NCBI RefSeq assembly: GCF_028864635.1
Contig: NZ_CP104850.1
Coordinates: 1,432,001-1,496,000 of the forward strand
From: Cloacibacterium sp. TD35
Lineage (GTDB): Bacteria; Bacteroidota; Bacteroidia; Flavobacteriales; Weeksellaceae
Direction: 5' to 3'
Length of the DNA: 64,000 nt
In this document: one piece after another, positions 41,889-50,563 of the stretch
Position numbering within the stretch: position 1 is the first letter of the stretch
Layout of the letters: every line of letters begins with the position of its first letter
Notes under the pieces: generated by a model
What the model was told of the DNA's origin: nothing
Databases searched by the model: none
The model's input: only the letters and a program-made list of their open reading frames with translations
Program-made: the position numbers and the translations under genes

Positions 41889-42683
41889 ATGAAACTCTAC
41901 CAATTTCTTATAGAAGCTTCTCAGTATATCATTCCTCAATTGTATAAACAGAGGTTTTTTAAAAAACAAAATCAGCTTACCCGCGAAAATGTTATTTCTA
42001 GAAAAGTAGAGCCAGAATTGCTTTGGTTAACAGAATTTCTTCCGAAAGATGCTGTTTTTATAGATGTTGGCGCAAACGTGGGACATTTTATTTATCAGTT
42101 AGAATATCATCTTTTTCCTCAAAATATTTATGCTTTTGAACCCAATAAATCTTTGAACAGAAGATTGAAAAGGCTATTTCCGAAGGTTAAACTATTTTCC
42201 GTGGCTTTGTCAGACGAAAATACGGTTGCAGAATTTAAAATTCCAGTTCTGAAAGGCGAGAAAGTGAATTCCAGAGGAACTTTGCAAACCAAATTCAGAG
42301 AAGAAAACGAAGAAAAAACCATTATTCAAAAGGTAAAAGTGGTGAAATTAGATGATTTTGCTCCAATTCAAAAATTACAAAAAGTAGATTTCATCAAAAT
42401 AGATGTAGAAGGAAACGAGATGAAAACGCTCTTCGGAGCGAAGGAAACGATTTTGAAATTTAAACCAACGGTAATGGTAGAAATGGAGCAGCGCCATCAT
42501 CAGGAACCTGTTTGGAACTTGATTTCAGAAATGGAAAGTTGGGGTTTCGAGGCTCATTATTTAGATAGAAATACTTTTGAATTGAAAAGACTTACAGAAG
42601 AGTTTATCAAATCTCAAAATGCTATCTTTGCAAAAGATTACGAAAATTACATTAACAATATTATTTTTATTGCAAAATCGTAA
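41889..42683 (+). CDS. FkbM family methyltransferase
   Basis: A 264-residue SAM-dependent methyltransferase. The Rossmann motif is VFIDVGANVGHFIYQL (near residue 57), followed by YAFEPNKSLNRRL, an acidic KLDDF motif and VDFIKIDVEGNEMKTLFGA, which is the FkbM signature. These enzymes O-methylate sugars or related hydroxyls, so in this glycan locus it may methylate a surface polysaccharide. It starts 7 nt after the preceding gene. Confidence 0.93.
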   Translation: MKLYQFLIEASQYIIPQLYKQRFFKKQNQLTRENVISRKVEPELLWLTEFLPKDAVFIDVGANVGHFIYQLEYHLFPQNIYAFEPNKSLNRRLKRLFPKVKLFSVALSDENTVAEFKIPVLKGEKVNSRGTLQTKFREENEEKTIIQKVKVVKLDDFAPIQKLQKVDFIKIDVEGNEMKTLFGAKETILKFKPTVMVEMEQRHHQEPVWNLISEMESWGFEAHYLDRNTFELKRLTEEFIKSQNAIFAKDYENYINNIIFIAKS

Positions 42684-42748
42684 AACTGTTAAGATGTTTT
42701 TCCTACTTAACAATTTTATAACTTCACAAATCAACAACTTAAAAAAGA

Positions 42749-44233
42749 ATGAGCGTAGTAGCCAGACAAAGTTTTAAATATTCTATCATAGGATACCTTG
42801 GTTTTTTACTGGGAACTGTTTCTGCTATTTTTATATTTCCGTTTGATATGGTTTTCTACGGAAAACTACGTTTCGTTTTGTCGGCTACCTTAATGCTGGT
42901 TCCTTTTGTTGTTTTCGGGTTGAGTTATTCTAACGTTTACTTTTTCGGGAAAGCCAAAGAAGAAGGAAAACATCAAAATCTTTTTAGCCTTTCTTTAGTA
43001 GGAGTTGGGATTAATTTCTTGATTTTTTTATTCGGATTTTTTGCTTTTTTCTATATTTTTTCTTCGTTTCAGGAAGATTCTGAGTTATGGGATATGAAGC
43101 GCTTGATTTTACCAATGGTTTTGGTGATGTCGCTTTCCGCGGTTTTTAACCGATATATTTCTAATTTCAAAAGAATAGTTGTTCCAAATATTTTTGAAAA
43201 TATTTTCCCAAAATTAGCCAACTTAGGGGCTTTTTGTCTGTTCTTTTTCTTGGGTGCTTCAGAAAAAATCTCTTACGGATTTTTCTTAGGCGTTTTTGTT
43301 CTGGGATTAATTGGTTATATTCTGTATACCAATAAATTAGAGAAAATATCGCCTGATTTCAGTACAGATTTTGTCAAAAAAGACAAACTTTGGAAAGAAA
43401 TTTTGAATTACAGTTTCTACGGGTTTTTAGGGAATTTAGGGAGTTTTTTAGCTTTGAATATTTCCAATTACATGATTGGCGAAAAGCTTTCATTCGAAGA
43501 AAACGGAATTTACAGCACTGTTTTTTCGGTGGTGCAGCTCATCAGCATTCCTTCAATGGGATTGTATAATATTTCTGCGCCGATTATCAGCAAACATTTT
43601 GCTGATAATACCATTAAAGAACTAGATGTTTATTATAAAAAAACCTCTCTGAGTTTATTTTTTCTGGGTTTGGTGCTATTTTCTTGTATTGCAGTTGGTT
43701 ATCCTTATCTCACGGATTTTATGCCAAAATCTGGAAAATTATTACTGGAAGCGCAACCGCTGGTTTGGGTGATTGGTTTTGCATTGTTATTTGAGTTGGC
43801 AACAGGTTTTAACAGTCACATTATTTCCATGTCAAAATATTATCGATTTAATATTTACGTGATGTTGTTTTTGGCGGTTCTTACCACGAGTCTTAACTTT
43901 TATTTCATCAATAAAACTAGTTTAGGAATTCTGGGAATTTCTATTTCTTACGCCGTTTCATTGACGATATTTAACTTGACCAAAATTGCGTTCAACTACT
44001 ATCAATTCAAGGTTTCTCCTTTTACGATAGAGATGTTGTACAGCGTTATTTTAGCAACTTTAGCTATTTCTGTAGCGATTGTTTTACCTAATTTTTCAAA
44101 TAGTTTTTTGAATTTGGTATACAAGCCAGCTTTGGTTTTGATTATTTTCTTCGTGGGGAATCACTTTATGAGAATTTATCCTTTAGATAAATTTTTAACC
44201 AAAGATTTTCTAAAGTCACTTTTTAAGTTTTAA
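42749..44233 (+). CDS. Polysaccharide flippase (Wzx/MOP superfamily)
   Basis: A 494-residue protein with about 14 membrane helices. The N-terminal part (RQSFKYSIIGYLGFLLGTVSAIFIFPFDMVFYGKLRFV in residues 6-43) resembles O-antigen/capsule flippases of the MOP group, and the central RIVVPNIFENIFPKLANLGAF segment repeats the family pattern. It should move lipid-linked sugar repeat units across the inner membrane. It is the last gene of the second glycan locus; a 65-nt gap precedes it. Confidence 0.92.
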   Translation: MSVVARQSFKYSIIGYLGFLLGTVSAIFIFPFDMVFYGKLRFVLSATLMLVPFVVFGLSYSNVYFFGKAKEEGKHQNLFSLSLVGVGINFLIFLFGFFAFFYIFSSFQEDSELWDMKRLILPMVLVMSLSAVFNRYISNFKRIVVPNIFENIFPKLANLGAFCLFFFLGASEKISYGFFLGVFVLGLIGYILYTNKLEKISPDFSTDFVKKDKLWKEILNYSFYGFLGNLGSFLALNISNYMIGEKLSFEENGIYSTVFSVVQLISIPSMGLYNISAPIISKHFADNTIKELDVYYKKTSLSLFFLGLVLFSCIAVGYPYLTDFMPKSGKLLLEAQPLVWVIGFALLFELATGFNSHIISMSKYYRFNIYVMLFLAVLTTSLNFYFINKTSLGILGISISYAVSLTIFNLTKIAFNYYQFKVSPFTIEMLYSVILATLAISVAIVLPNFSNSFLNLVYKPALVLIIFFVGNHFMRIYPLDKFLTKDFLKSLFKF

Positions 44234-44456
44234 AAAATCTCACCTCTAAAATTTTTATGGCAATCTTTTTCTGCCATTACTTTTGCCAAAGCAAGAAAAA
44301 GTCGGGCTATTCGTTACAATCTTTTATTTTTCCATTTGTCAAAGAAAAATAAAAGGATTTTCACTTCTATCCATATTGCAGAAATATATACCTTTTAACC
44401 AAATTTACCCTCCAAAATTCCTAAAATTTCTGTAAATTTGCGACTTACAACAAGTT
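44234..44456. other. Intergenic region with a possible decayed intergenic repeat
   Basis: A 223-bp gap without a supported gene. The stretch 44260-44390 (CTGCCATTACTTTTGCCAAAG, GGGCTATTCGTTACAATC, AAAATAAAAGGATTTTCAC in short pieces) looks like a repeat that I recall from other flavobacterial genomes, often translated as a spurious ORFan. I cannot confirm this from one copy. The end holds the hpt promoter. Confidence 0.4.
44433..44440 (+). promoter_or_regulatory. -7 element (TAAATTTG) of hpt
   Basis: Exact TAnnTTTG, 16 nt before ATG 44457. Confidence 0.6.
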
Positions 44457-45011
44457 ATGGAAAGCATACAAATTCACGACAAATCTTTCGTGCCTTACCT
44501 AAAGCACGACGAACTTCAAGAAATCGTAAAAAAACTTGCAGAAAAAGTTTACGAAGATTATAAAGATGAAACTCCTGTTTTTATCGGGGTTTTAAACGGT
44601 GTAATCATGTTTTTTTCTGATTTTCTAAAGTATTATCCAGGGAAATGCGAATTGGCGTTTATCCAAATGTCTTCTTATTCAGGAACACAATCTACAGGGA
44701 TTGTTTACAAGAAAATGGACTTGACAAAAGAAGTAGAAGGAAGACACATTATCTTAATGGAAGATATTGTAGATACAGGTAATACTATCGAAAGTTTATA
44801 TAATTATTTCGAAAATACACAAAGACCAAAATCTCTAAAAGTGGCAACGCTTTTACTAAAACCAGAAGTCTATAAAAAAGATTTCAAAATACATTATGTA
44901 GCCAAAGAAATTCCTAATAAATTCGTGTTGGGTTATGGATTAGATTATGATGAATTAGGAAGAAACTTACCAGATTTGTACCAATTAGAAGATGGTAGAA
45001 TAAATCACTAA
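44457..45011 (+). CDS. hpt: Hypoxanthine phosphoribosyltransferase
   Basis: A 184-residue purine salvage enzyme that joins hypoxanthine (and guanine) to PRPP. The PRPP-binding motif is HIILMEDIVDTGNT (near residue 99-112), and the flexible-loop region SSYSGT precedes it. The C-terminal VLGYGLDYDELGRNLPDLY holds the purine-binding and terminal Asp-rich part. Length is usual. adk and obgE follow on the same strand, an order known in Bacteroidota, though each is preceded by a repeat array. Confidence 0.96.
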   Translation: MESIQIHDKSFVPYLKHDELQEIVKKLAEKVYEDYKDETPVFIGVLNGVIMFFSDFLKYYPGKCELAFIQMSSYSGTQSTGIVYKKMDLTKEVEGRHIILMEDIVDTGNTIESLYNYFENTQRPKSLKVATLLLKPEVYKKDFKIHYVAKEIPNKFVLGYGLDYDELGRNLPDLYQLEDGRINH

Positions 45012-45062
45012 TAGAAAACAACCCCATAATATTTGTTTAACATTTGAATTTGAAAATTTATA

Positions 45063-45097
45063 AAATCTCAAATTTCAAATCTTAAATCTCAAATCTA
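45063..45097 (+). repeat. Heptamer array directly before adk
   Basis: Five near-identical heptamers: AAATCTC, AAATTTC, AAATCTT, AAATCTC, AAATCTA. The array ends 5 nt before the adk start codon. The upstream sequence (TTTGAATTTGAAAATTT) is partly complementary, so a hairpin is possible. Confidence 0.85.
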
Positions 45098-45102
45098 TAA
45101 AA

Positions 45103-45681
45103 ATGATAAACATCGTTCTATTCGGTCCTCCAGGTAGTGGTAAAGGAACCCAAGCGCAAAACCTAATTGAAAAATTTAACCTTAAGCAAATTTCTACAGG
45201 AGATTTATTCCGTTTTAACATGAAAAATGATACGGAGTTAGGTAAATTAGCAAAATCTTATATTGATAAAGGAGAATTGGTTCCAGACCAAGTTACCATC
45301 AATATGTTAGTAGATGAGCTTAAAAAACCTACAGAAGCAAATGGTTTCATTTTCGATGGTTTCCCAAGAACTTCTTACCAAACTGAAGTTTTAGACCAGA
45401 TTGTAAAAGACCAGTTACATTCAGAAATTTCTGTATGTCTTTCACTTATTGTAGAAGACGAAATCTTAGTTCAAAGATTAGTAAAGAGAGGTGAAACTTC
45501 TGGTAGAGTAGATGATAGTGAAGAAGGAATTATCAGACACAGAATTGAAGAATATTATGCTAAAACTGCTGAAGTAGCAGAACTATATAAACAACAAGGC
45601 AAATATGTAGAAATTAATGGAGTAGGAGAAATCTCTGAAATCTCTGAAAAACTTTTTGCCGAAGTAGAGAAAATAAAATAG
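45103..45681 (+). CDS. adk: Adenylate kinase
   Basis: A 192-residue enzyme interconverting ATP, ADP and AMP. The P-loop is GPPGSGKGTQ (residues 7-16), the AMP-binding region STGDLFR, FDGFPRT and the short LID with RGETSGRVDD. The LID lacks the four-cysteine zinc knuckle, so this is the short, zinc-free type. It lies between hpt and obgE; the repeat arrays in the spacers sit at its start and after its stop. Confidence 0.97.
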   Translation: MINIVLFGPPGSGKGTQAQNLIEKFNLKQISTGDLFRFNMKNDTELGKLAKSYIDKGELVPDQVTINMLVDELKKPTEANGFIFDGFPRTSYQTEVLDQIVKDQLHSEISVCLSLIVEDEILVQRLVKRGETSGRVDDSEEGIIRHRIEEYYAKTAEVAELYKQQGKYVEINGVGEISEISEKLFAEVEKIK

Positions 45682-45730
45682 ATTTTTAGGTAATAGGATT
45701 TAGGAAATAGCATTGAAATTTCAAAAAAAC

Positions 45731-45758
45731 TAAATCCTAAATCCTAAACCCTAAATTC
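45731..45758 (+). repeat. Heptamer array directly before obgE
   Basis: Four heptamers: TAAATCC, TAAATCC, TAAACCC, TAAATTC, ending 9 nt before the obgE ATG. A reverse-complement unit, GGATTTAGG (45699-45707), lies upstream, allowing a hairpin. Confidence 0.85.
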
Positions 45759-45767
45759 TTATAAAAC

Positions 45768-46751
45768 ATGAGCAATTTTGTAGATTACGTAAAAATACAT
45801 TGTAAATCAGGTCACGGTGGTGCAGGTTCTGCGCACCTTCGTAGAGAAAAATATATCCCAAAAGGTGGACCTGATGGTGGCGATGGAGGAAGAGGAGGAC
45901 ATGTTATTATGAGAGGAAATGCTCAGGAATGGACATTGCTTCCACTTCGTTATACTCGTCATGTAAAGGCAGAACGCGGCGAAAATGGTGGTAAAAACCA
46001 ATTGACTGGAGCTTATGGAGCAGATGTTTACATTAATGTTCCTATTGGTACAATTGCCAAAAATGAAGAAGGCGAGATTATTGGTGAAATAATGGAAGAT
46101 GGTCAAGAAATCATCATCATGAAAGGAGGAATGGGTGGTCTTGGAAATGAGCATTTCAAGTCTTCTACCAATCAAACTCCAAGATATGCACAACCTGGAA
46201 TGCCTGGCGAGGAAGGTTACGTAGTTTTTGAACTCAAAATTTTAGCAGATGTAGGATTAGTTGGCTTTCCAAATGCTGGGAAATCTACACTTTTAGCTGC
46301 TGTTTCTGCGGCAAAACCAAAAATCGCAGATTACGCCTTTACTACATTGACTCCCAATTTAGGAATTGTAGAATACAGAAATTTCAAGTCTTTTGTAATG
46401 GCAGATATTCCCGGAATTATTGAAGGAGCTGCAGAAGGAAAAGGTCTTGGTCACAGATTTTTAAGACATATTGAGCGAAATTCTATCTTGCTTTTTATGA
46501 TTCCTGCAGATTCTGAAGATCATTACAAAGAATATCAAATTCTACTGAATGAATTAGAAGAATACAATCCAGAATTAGTAGATAAAGACATTATTGTTTC
46601 TATTTCTAAATCAGATTTGCTAGATGATGAATTGAAAAAAGAAATCACGGCAGAGTTTCCAGATAAACTGAAACCGCTATTCTTTTCAGGTGTTACCCAA
46701 GAGGGTTTGGTAGAACTGAAAGATGTAATCTGGAAGAAATTACACGGATAA
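45768..46751 (+). CDS. obgE: Obg GTPase
   Basis: A 327-residue GTPase involved in late 50S ribosome assembly and growth control. The N-terminal Gly-rich Obg fold ([38 protein letters not shown]) covers residues 1-158. The G domain shows G1 GFPNAGKST, switch region [10 protein letters not shown]3 [10 protein letters not shown] and G4-like SKSD. No C-terminal TGS/OCT domain is present, which is normal for this lineage. A terminator follows. Confidence 0.97.
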   Translation: MSNFVDYVKIHCKSGHGGAGSAHLRREKYIPKGGPDGGDGGRGGHVIMRGNAQEWTLLPLRYTRHVKAERGENGGKNQLTGAYGADVYINVPIGTIAKNEEGEIIGEIMEDGQEIIIMKGGMGGLGNEHFKSSTNQTPRYAQPGMPGEEGYVVFELKILADVGLVGFPNAGKSTLLAAVSAAKPKIADYAFTTLTPNLGIVEYRNFKSFVMADIPGIIEGAAEGKGLGHRFLRHIERNSILLFMIPADSEDHYKEYQILLNELEEYNPELVDKDIIVSISKSDLLDDELKKEITAEFPDKLKPLFFSGVTQEGLVELKDVIWKKLHG

Positions 46752-46760
46752 AAAATATAG

Positions 46761-46788
46761 AAAGCGTTCATTTTGTGAGCGCTTTTTT
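46761..46788 (+). terminator. Terminator of obgE
   Basis: AAAGCGTTCA / TGAGCGCTTT stem (one G-U pair) and T run, 9 nt after the stop. Confidence 0.75.
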
Positions 46789-46807
46789 TCATTTATTTCT
46801 AAAAGAC

Positions 46808-46815
46808 TATCTTTG
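46808..46815 (+). promoter_or_regulatory. -7 element (TATCTTTG) with a long leader before the DEAD-box gene
   Basis: Exact TAnnTTTG, 135 nt before the start at 46951, so the leader is much longer than for other genes here. It can form two hairpins: ATCTGT...ACAGAT followed by T's (about 46869-46895) and GAAGTA...TACTTC (about 46907-46921). Confidence 0.5.
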
Positions 46816-46950
46816 TCCCATTATTCGCGGCATTCTTTAGCCAAAGTAGAAGATACTTTTTCAAATATCTGTAAATATTTCACAGATTTTTTGAGCAAAA
46901 AATGTTGAAGTAAAATACTTCGCCCGCACACATTTTTAAAATTTAAACAT

Positions 46951-48201
46951 TTGTTATTTACAGATTTACAATTGATTAAGCCCATCCTAGATGCGCTTAC
47001 CCAAGAAGGTTATGAAAAACCAACACCTATTCAATCACAAGCGATTCCACATTTATTAGAAGGCAAAGACTTATTAGGAACTGCTCAAACAGGAACCGGA
47101 AAAACTGCTGCATTTGCCATTCCTATTTTGCAGAATCTTTATCATAAAAACACCAAAAACCATCAAATTAAAGCATTAATTTTAACGCCAACCAGAGAAT
47201 TAGCGATTCAAATTGAAGAAAGTTTCAAAGCTTACGGAAGACATTTGCCGCTGAAAACTTTGGTAATATTTGGAGGCGTAAAACAAGGCGCTCAAGAACA
47301 AGCTCTTAAAAAAGGTGTAGATATTTTAGTAGCAACTCCAGGAAGATTACTCGATTTCATCAATCAAGGTATTATTTCGCTTAAAAATTTAGAAATTTTT
47401 GTTCTCGATGAAGCAGATAGAATGCTCGATATGGGTTTTGTGCATGATGTGAAAAGAGTAGTAAAGTTACTTCCGCCGAAAAGACAGACCTTGTTTTTCT
47501 CAGCGACTTTTCCTAAAGAAATTCAGGAATTGGCCAATTCTATGCTTCATAAGCCTGTAAAAGTAGAAGTGGCTCCTGTTTCTTCAACTGCAGACACGAT
47601 TAATCAATCGATTTATTTTGTAGAAAAAGACGACAAATTAGATTTGTTGACTCACATTCTTCAAGATGATAAATTAGACCAAGTATTGGTTTTTGCCAGA
47701 ACAAAACACGGTTCTGATAAAATTGCTAGAAAACTTCATAAAAGCAATATTTCTGCTGAAGCCATTCATGGAAATAAATCTCAGAATGCCAGACAAACAG
47801 CATTAAGCAATTTCAAAAATAAGAAAACAAGAGTTTTAGTAGCCACTGATATTGCTGCGAGAGGAATTGATATTGATGACTTAAAATATGTGATTAATTT
47901 CGAACTTTCTGACGTTTCTGAAACCTACGTTCACCGAATTGGTAGAACGGGAAGAGCAGGAGCAGAAGGAACTTCTATTTCGTTTGTAGATGGACTAGAT
48001 TTGGTGAATTTAAAAAATACCGAAAAATTAATTGGAAAGAAAATTCCTGTTGTAAAAGATCATCCTTATCATCCGGATAATTTGGTAGAACAAAAAAGAG
48101 ATTCTAACAATAAACCTTTTGTACCCAAACCTAAACCTCAAAAAAAAGAAGATATTAATTTTAAAAAACCGAAAAAGAAGGTTTTTTATAGAAAGAAATA
48201 A
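46951..48201 (+). CDS. DEAD-box RNA helicase (RhlE-like)
   Basis: A 416-residue RNA helicase. The Q motif (GYEKPTPIQ), Walker A AQTGTGKT, motif Ib TPGR, DEAD box VLDEADRMLDMGF, SAT motif FFSATFP and the C-terminal HRIGRTGR are all present. A short basic tail (KPKPQKKEDINFKKPKKK) likely binds RNA. The start is a TTG (no in-frame ATG fits). A long leader with hairpins suggests cold- or auto-regulation. Belongs to the RhlE/CsdA group. Confidence 0.94.
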   Translation: MLFTDLQLIKPILDALTQEGYEKPTPIQSQAIPHLLEGKDLLGTAQTGTGKTAAFAIPILQNLYHKNTKNHQIKALILTPTRELAIQIEESFKAYGRHLPLKTLVIFGGVKQGAQEQALKKGVDILVATPGRLLDFINQGIISLKNLEIFVLDEADRMLDMGFVHDVKRVVKLLPPKRQTLFFSATFPKEIQELANSMLHKPVKVEVAPVSSTADTINQSIYFVEKDDKLDLLTHILQDDKLDQVLVFARTKHGSDKIARKLHKSNISAEAIHGNKSQNARQTALSNFKNKKTRVLVATDIAARGIDIDDLKYVINFELSDVSETYVHRIGRTGRAGAEGTSISFVDGLDLVNLKNTEKLIGKKIPVVKDHPYHPDNLVEQKRDSNNKPFVPKPKPQKKEDINFKKPKKKVFYRKK

Positions 48202-48227
48202 TTTCTCTAAATTGAAATAAAGAAAAA

Positions 48228-48258
48228 AAAGACCGTAATGACATTCATTGCGGTCTTT
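48228..48258. terminator. Bidirectional terminator between the DEAD-box and TatD genes
   Basis: A 13-bp stem (AAAGACCGTAATG / CATTGCGGTCTTT with one G-U pair) and a 5-nt loop between convergent genes. Confidence 0.85.
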
Positions 48259-48286
48259 GCTATTTTTTTTGCGACTTTGCGAGAAT

Positions 48287-49051
48287 TTATTTTCCGAAAA
48301 TACGATGTGCGTTTTCGGTAGTGATTCTATCAATTTCTGCAAAATCTTTGTTGTAAATATTGATCAATTTTCCAACGACCAAATCCAGGTAAGAACTTTC
48401 ATTTCTTTTTCCGCGGTGCGGAACTGGTGCCAAATAAGGCGAATCTGTTTCCAGAACAATTTTTTCTAAAGGAATTTCATTTAAAAATTGGTCGATTTTA
48501 CCATTTTTAAAAGTAACAACGCCACCAATTCCTAGTACAAAACCTAAATCTATCGCTCGATTTGCTTGTTCTAAATTTCCAGAAAAGCAATGAAAAATTC
48601 CTCGTAATTTCGGGTGTTTTTTTCTTTCTAAAACCTCGAAGGTTTCATCAAAACTTTCTCTGGTATGAATGACAATGGGTAAATCTCTCTCAATCGCCCA
48701 ATCTATCTGTTGTTCAAAAGCTTTTATCTGAATATCAAGCGTAGTTTTGTCCCAATACAAATCAATTCCGATTTCGCCAATGGCAGGAAATGGTCTTTGA
48801 TTCAAGTAATTTTCTACGATGTCTAATTCTTTTTTCCAAGTTTCTGGTTTTACATAACAAGGATGCAATCCCATCATTGCGAAAATCTGGTTGGGATATT
48901 CTGCTTCTAAATGAAGCATTTTTTCGTGAGATTCTGAATCTATGGCAGGTAGATAAAATTCGGTAACGCCCTTGTTAATGGCGCGATGAATCATTTCTGC
49001 CCTGTCTTCATCAAATTCTTCTGAATATAAGTGTGTATGTGTGTCAATCAT
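48287..49051 (-). CDS. TatD family hydrolase (metal-dependent DNase)
   Basis: A 254-residue TIM-barrel metalloenzyme. The metal-site residues are seen in DTHTHLYSEEF (residues 3-13), AIGEIGIDLYWD, VIHTRES, GIFHCFSGN and LETDSPYLAPVPHRGKRN. TatD proteins have 3'-5' DNase/RNase activity. ATG 49051 is chosen because MIDTHTHLY is the usual start. It is the last gene of a run with polyprenyl synthetase, GSCFA and GNAT genes, 45 nt after the latter. Confidence 0.95.
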   Translation of the reverse strand: MIDTHTHLYSEEFDEDRAEMIHRAINKGVTEFYLPAIDSESHEKMLHLEAEYPNQIFAMMGLHPCYVKPETWKKELDIVENYLNQRPFPAIGEIGIDLYWDKTTLDIQIKAFEQQIDWAIERDLPIVIHTRESFDETFEVLERKKHPKLRGIFHCFSGNLEQANRAIDLGFVLGIGGVVTFKNGKIDQFLNEIPLEKIVLETDSPYLAPVPHRGKRNESSYLDLVVGKLINIYNKDFAEIDRITTENAHRIFGK

Positions 49052-49096
49052 TTTTTTAGTTGAAAATTGAAATACAATTCTCAATTTTTTAATTTC

Positions 49097-49609
49097 TTAA
49101 TTAATAAAACGTTTCATCAATAAATCAGTCTGTACATCTTCGCCTAGAGTGAAATCATGTTTTCCGAAGATTTCAAAACCATTTTTTTCGTAAAAACGAA
49201 TGGCTCTGTGGTTTTCTTCCCAAACGCCAAGCCAAACATATTCTAAATTCTTTTCTCTTCCGATTTCTATTGCTTTATCAAAGAGAATTTGTCCGATTTT
49301 TTGGTCTAAAAATATTTTTAAAACATAAATTCTTTCAATTTCGAAGTAGTTTTCTTCTAATTTTTCGGTTTGAGCATCTTTGAAATTCAGTTTCAAGTAA
49401 CCCAAAATTTCATCATTGTTTTCAGCGAAATAAAACTCCGAATTTGGATTTTCTAACTCAGATTTTAGCTTTTCAATGCTCAGATTTTCATGGAGATATT
49501 TTTGCATATCTTCTTCGGTATTTACTTCAGAGAAAGTTTCCTTGAAGGTTTGAATGCTGAGATCTCTAAGCGTTTCTAAATCGTCGATATTGAGTTTTCT
49601 GATTTTCAT
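49097..49609 (-). CDS. GNAT family N-acetyltransferase
   Basis: A 170-residue acetyltransferase with the GNAT fold: MKIRKLNIDDLETLRDLSIQTFKETF at the start (residues 1-26), the acetyl-CoA-binding region DQKIGQILFDKAIEIGRE (like Q-x-x-G-x-G/A) and YVWLGVWEENHRAIRFYEKNGFE, the usual Asn/Tyr motif. The acceptor is unknown. Its start overlaps the GSCFA gene by 4 nt (ATGA-type coupling). Confidence 0.93.
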   Translation of the reverse strand: MKIRKLNIDDLETLRDLSIQTFKETFSEVNTEEDMQKYLHENLSIEKLKSELENPNSEFYFAENNDEILGYLKLNFKDAQTEKLEENYFEIERIYVLKIFLDQKIGQILFDKAIEIGREKNLEYVWLGVWEENHRAIRFYEKNGFEIFGKHDFTLGEDVQTDLLMKRFIN

Positions 49610-50562
49610 TCTATAAAAATCTTATGTTTTACTTTAAGTTGTTGAAGCGCTATTTTTTCTTTTAATTTTTCTAAAAACTCCAAATATTTTGGAGATTTTT
49701 CGTCATTTGGTCTGTGTTCTAAAGCTGCTTTTATTTTGTAGTTTTCAGTAATGAAATCTTTTACTTCTTCTGAAAAATAAACATTGCCAAATTTTTCCCA
49801 AATGTACTGTATCGCTTGATTATTGGGATGAATTAAGTCTTCTTTGTAAAACCTGTAATCTCGCAAATCGTCCATCATGATTTCGTAAATCGGTAAATAA
49901 TGACAGTTTTCGAAATGGGAAAGGGTTTCATGAAGCGCACAAATCAACTTGGATTTACTCAATTGATTTTCCGTCATTCCATCTTTGGTGTGACGAACTG
50001 GTGAAACTGTAAATAGAATTTGAACGTTATTTTCACAAATATCTTTTAGATTCTCTATGGTTTCTGTAATGGAAGTTTTCAATTCCTCATCTGTTAAAAG
50101 TCTTTTGTTGAAAAACTTTTGCGGAATTTTATGACAATTCGCCACCAATTGATTTTTAGGCAAAAATTCATATATAAATGAAGTGCCGTAGGTGATAAAT
50201 ACCCAATTGGTTTTTTGTAGAAATTGATTTCCCGTTTCTATGTTTTGATTGATTCTTTCTAGGGTTTTATGTGCATAAAAACTATTGAAAGAAGTGTGGT
50301 GATTTAGAGAAATGTACTCTTGATTATAAAGAATTAAATCTTCTTCTTTATATTTTTTGCAATCGTGTAGATTTTTGATGGCGATATTCAACGAAAATGG
50401 GTTAAAAATCGTTCCAAAAGGATTGCAAAGTGTTTGCATTTGTCCGTTTTTGAGCAATTTAGACATTTCTGCAGCAAAGCAAGAACCGACAGAAAAAATG
50501 CTGTCGGTTAAAAGGATTTTCTTTTCAGAAATAGGAATATTGACTTCTGTTCTGAATTTCAT
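49606..50562 (-). CDS. GSCFA domain protein
   Basis: A 318-residue protein carrying the eponymous GSCFA motif (SIFSVGSCFAAEM near residues 22-34), then NPFGTIFNPFSL, LNHHTSFNSFY and FTVSPVRHTKDG, and YDELIHPN-like EDLIHPNNQAIQYIWEKF near the end. The GSCFA family is SGNH-hydrolase-like and of unknown biological role; it is common in Bacteroidota. It lies 1 nt after the polyprenyl synthetase gene and overlaps the GNAT gene. Confidence 0.94.
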   Translation of the reverse strand: MKFRTEVNIPISEKKILLTDSIFSVGSCFAAEMSKLLKNGQMQTLCNPFGTIFNPFSLNIAIKNLHDCKKYKEEDLILYNQEYISLNHHTSFNSFYAHKTLERINQNIETGNQFLQKTNWVFITYGTSFIYEFLPKNQLVANCHKIPQKFFNKRLLTDEELKTSITETIENLKDICENNVQILFTVSPVRHTKDGMTENQLSKSKLICALHETLSHFENCHYLPIYEIMMDDLRDYRFYKEDLIHPNNQAIQYIWEKFGNVYFSEEVKDFITENYKIKAALEHRPNDEKSPKYLEFLEKLKEKIALQQLKVKHKIFIE

Positions 50563-50563
50563 T

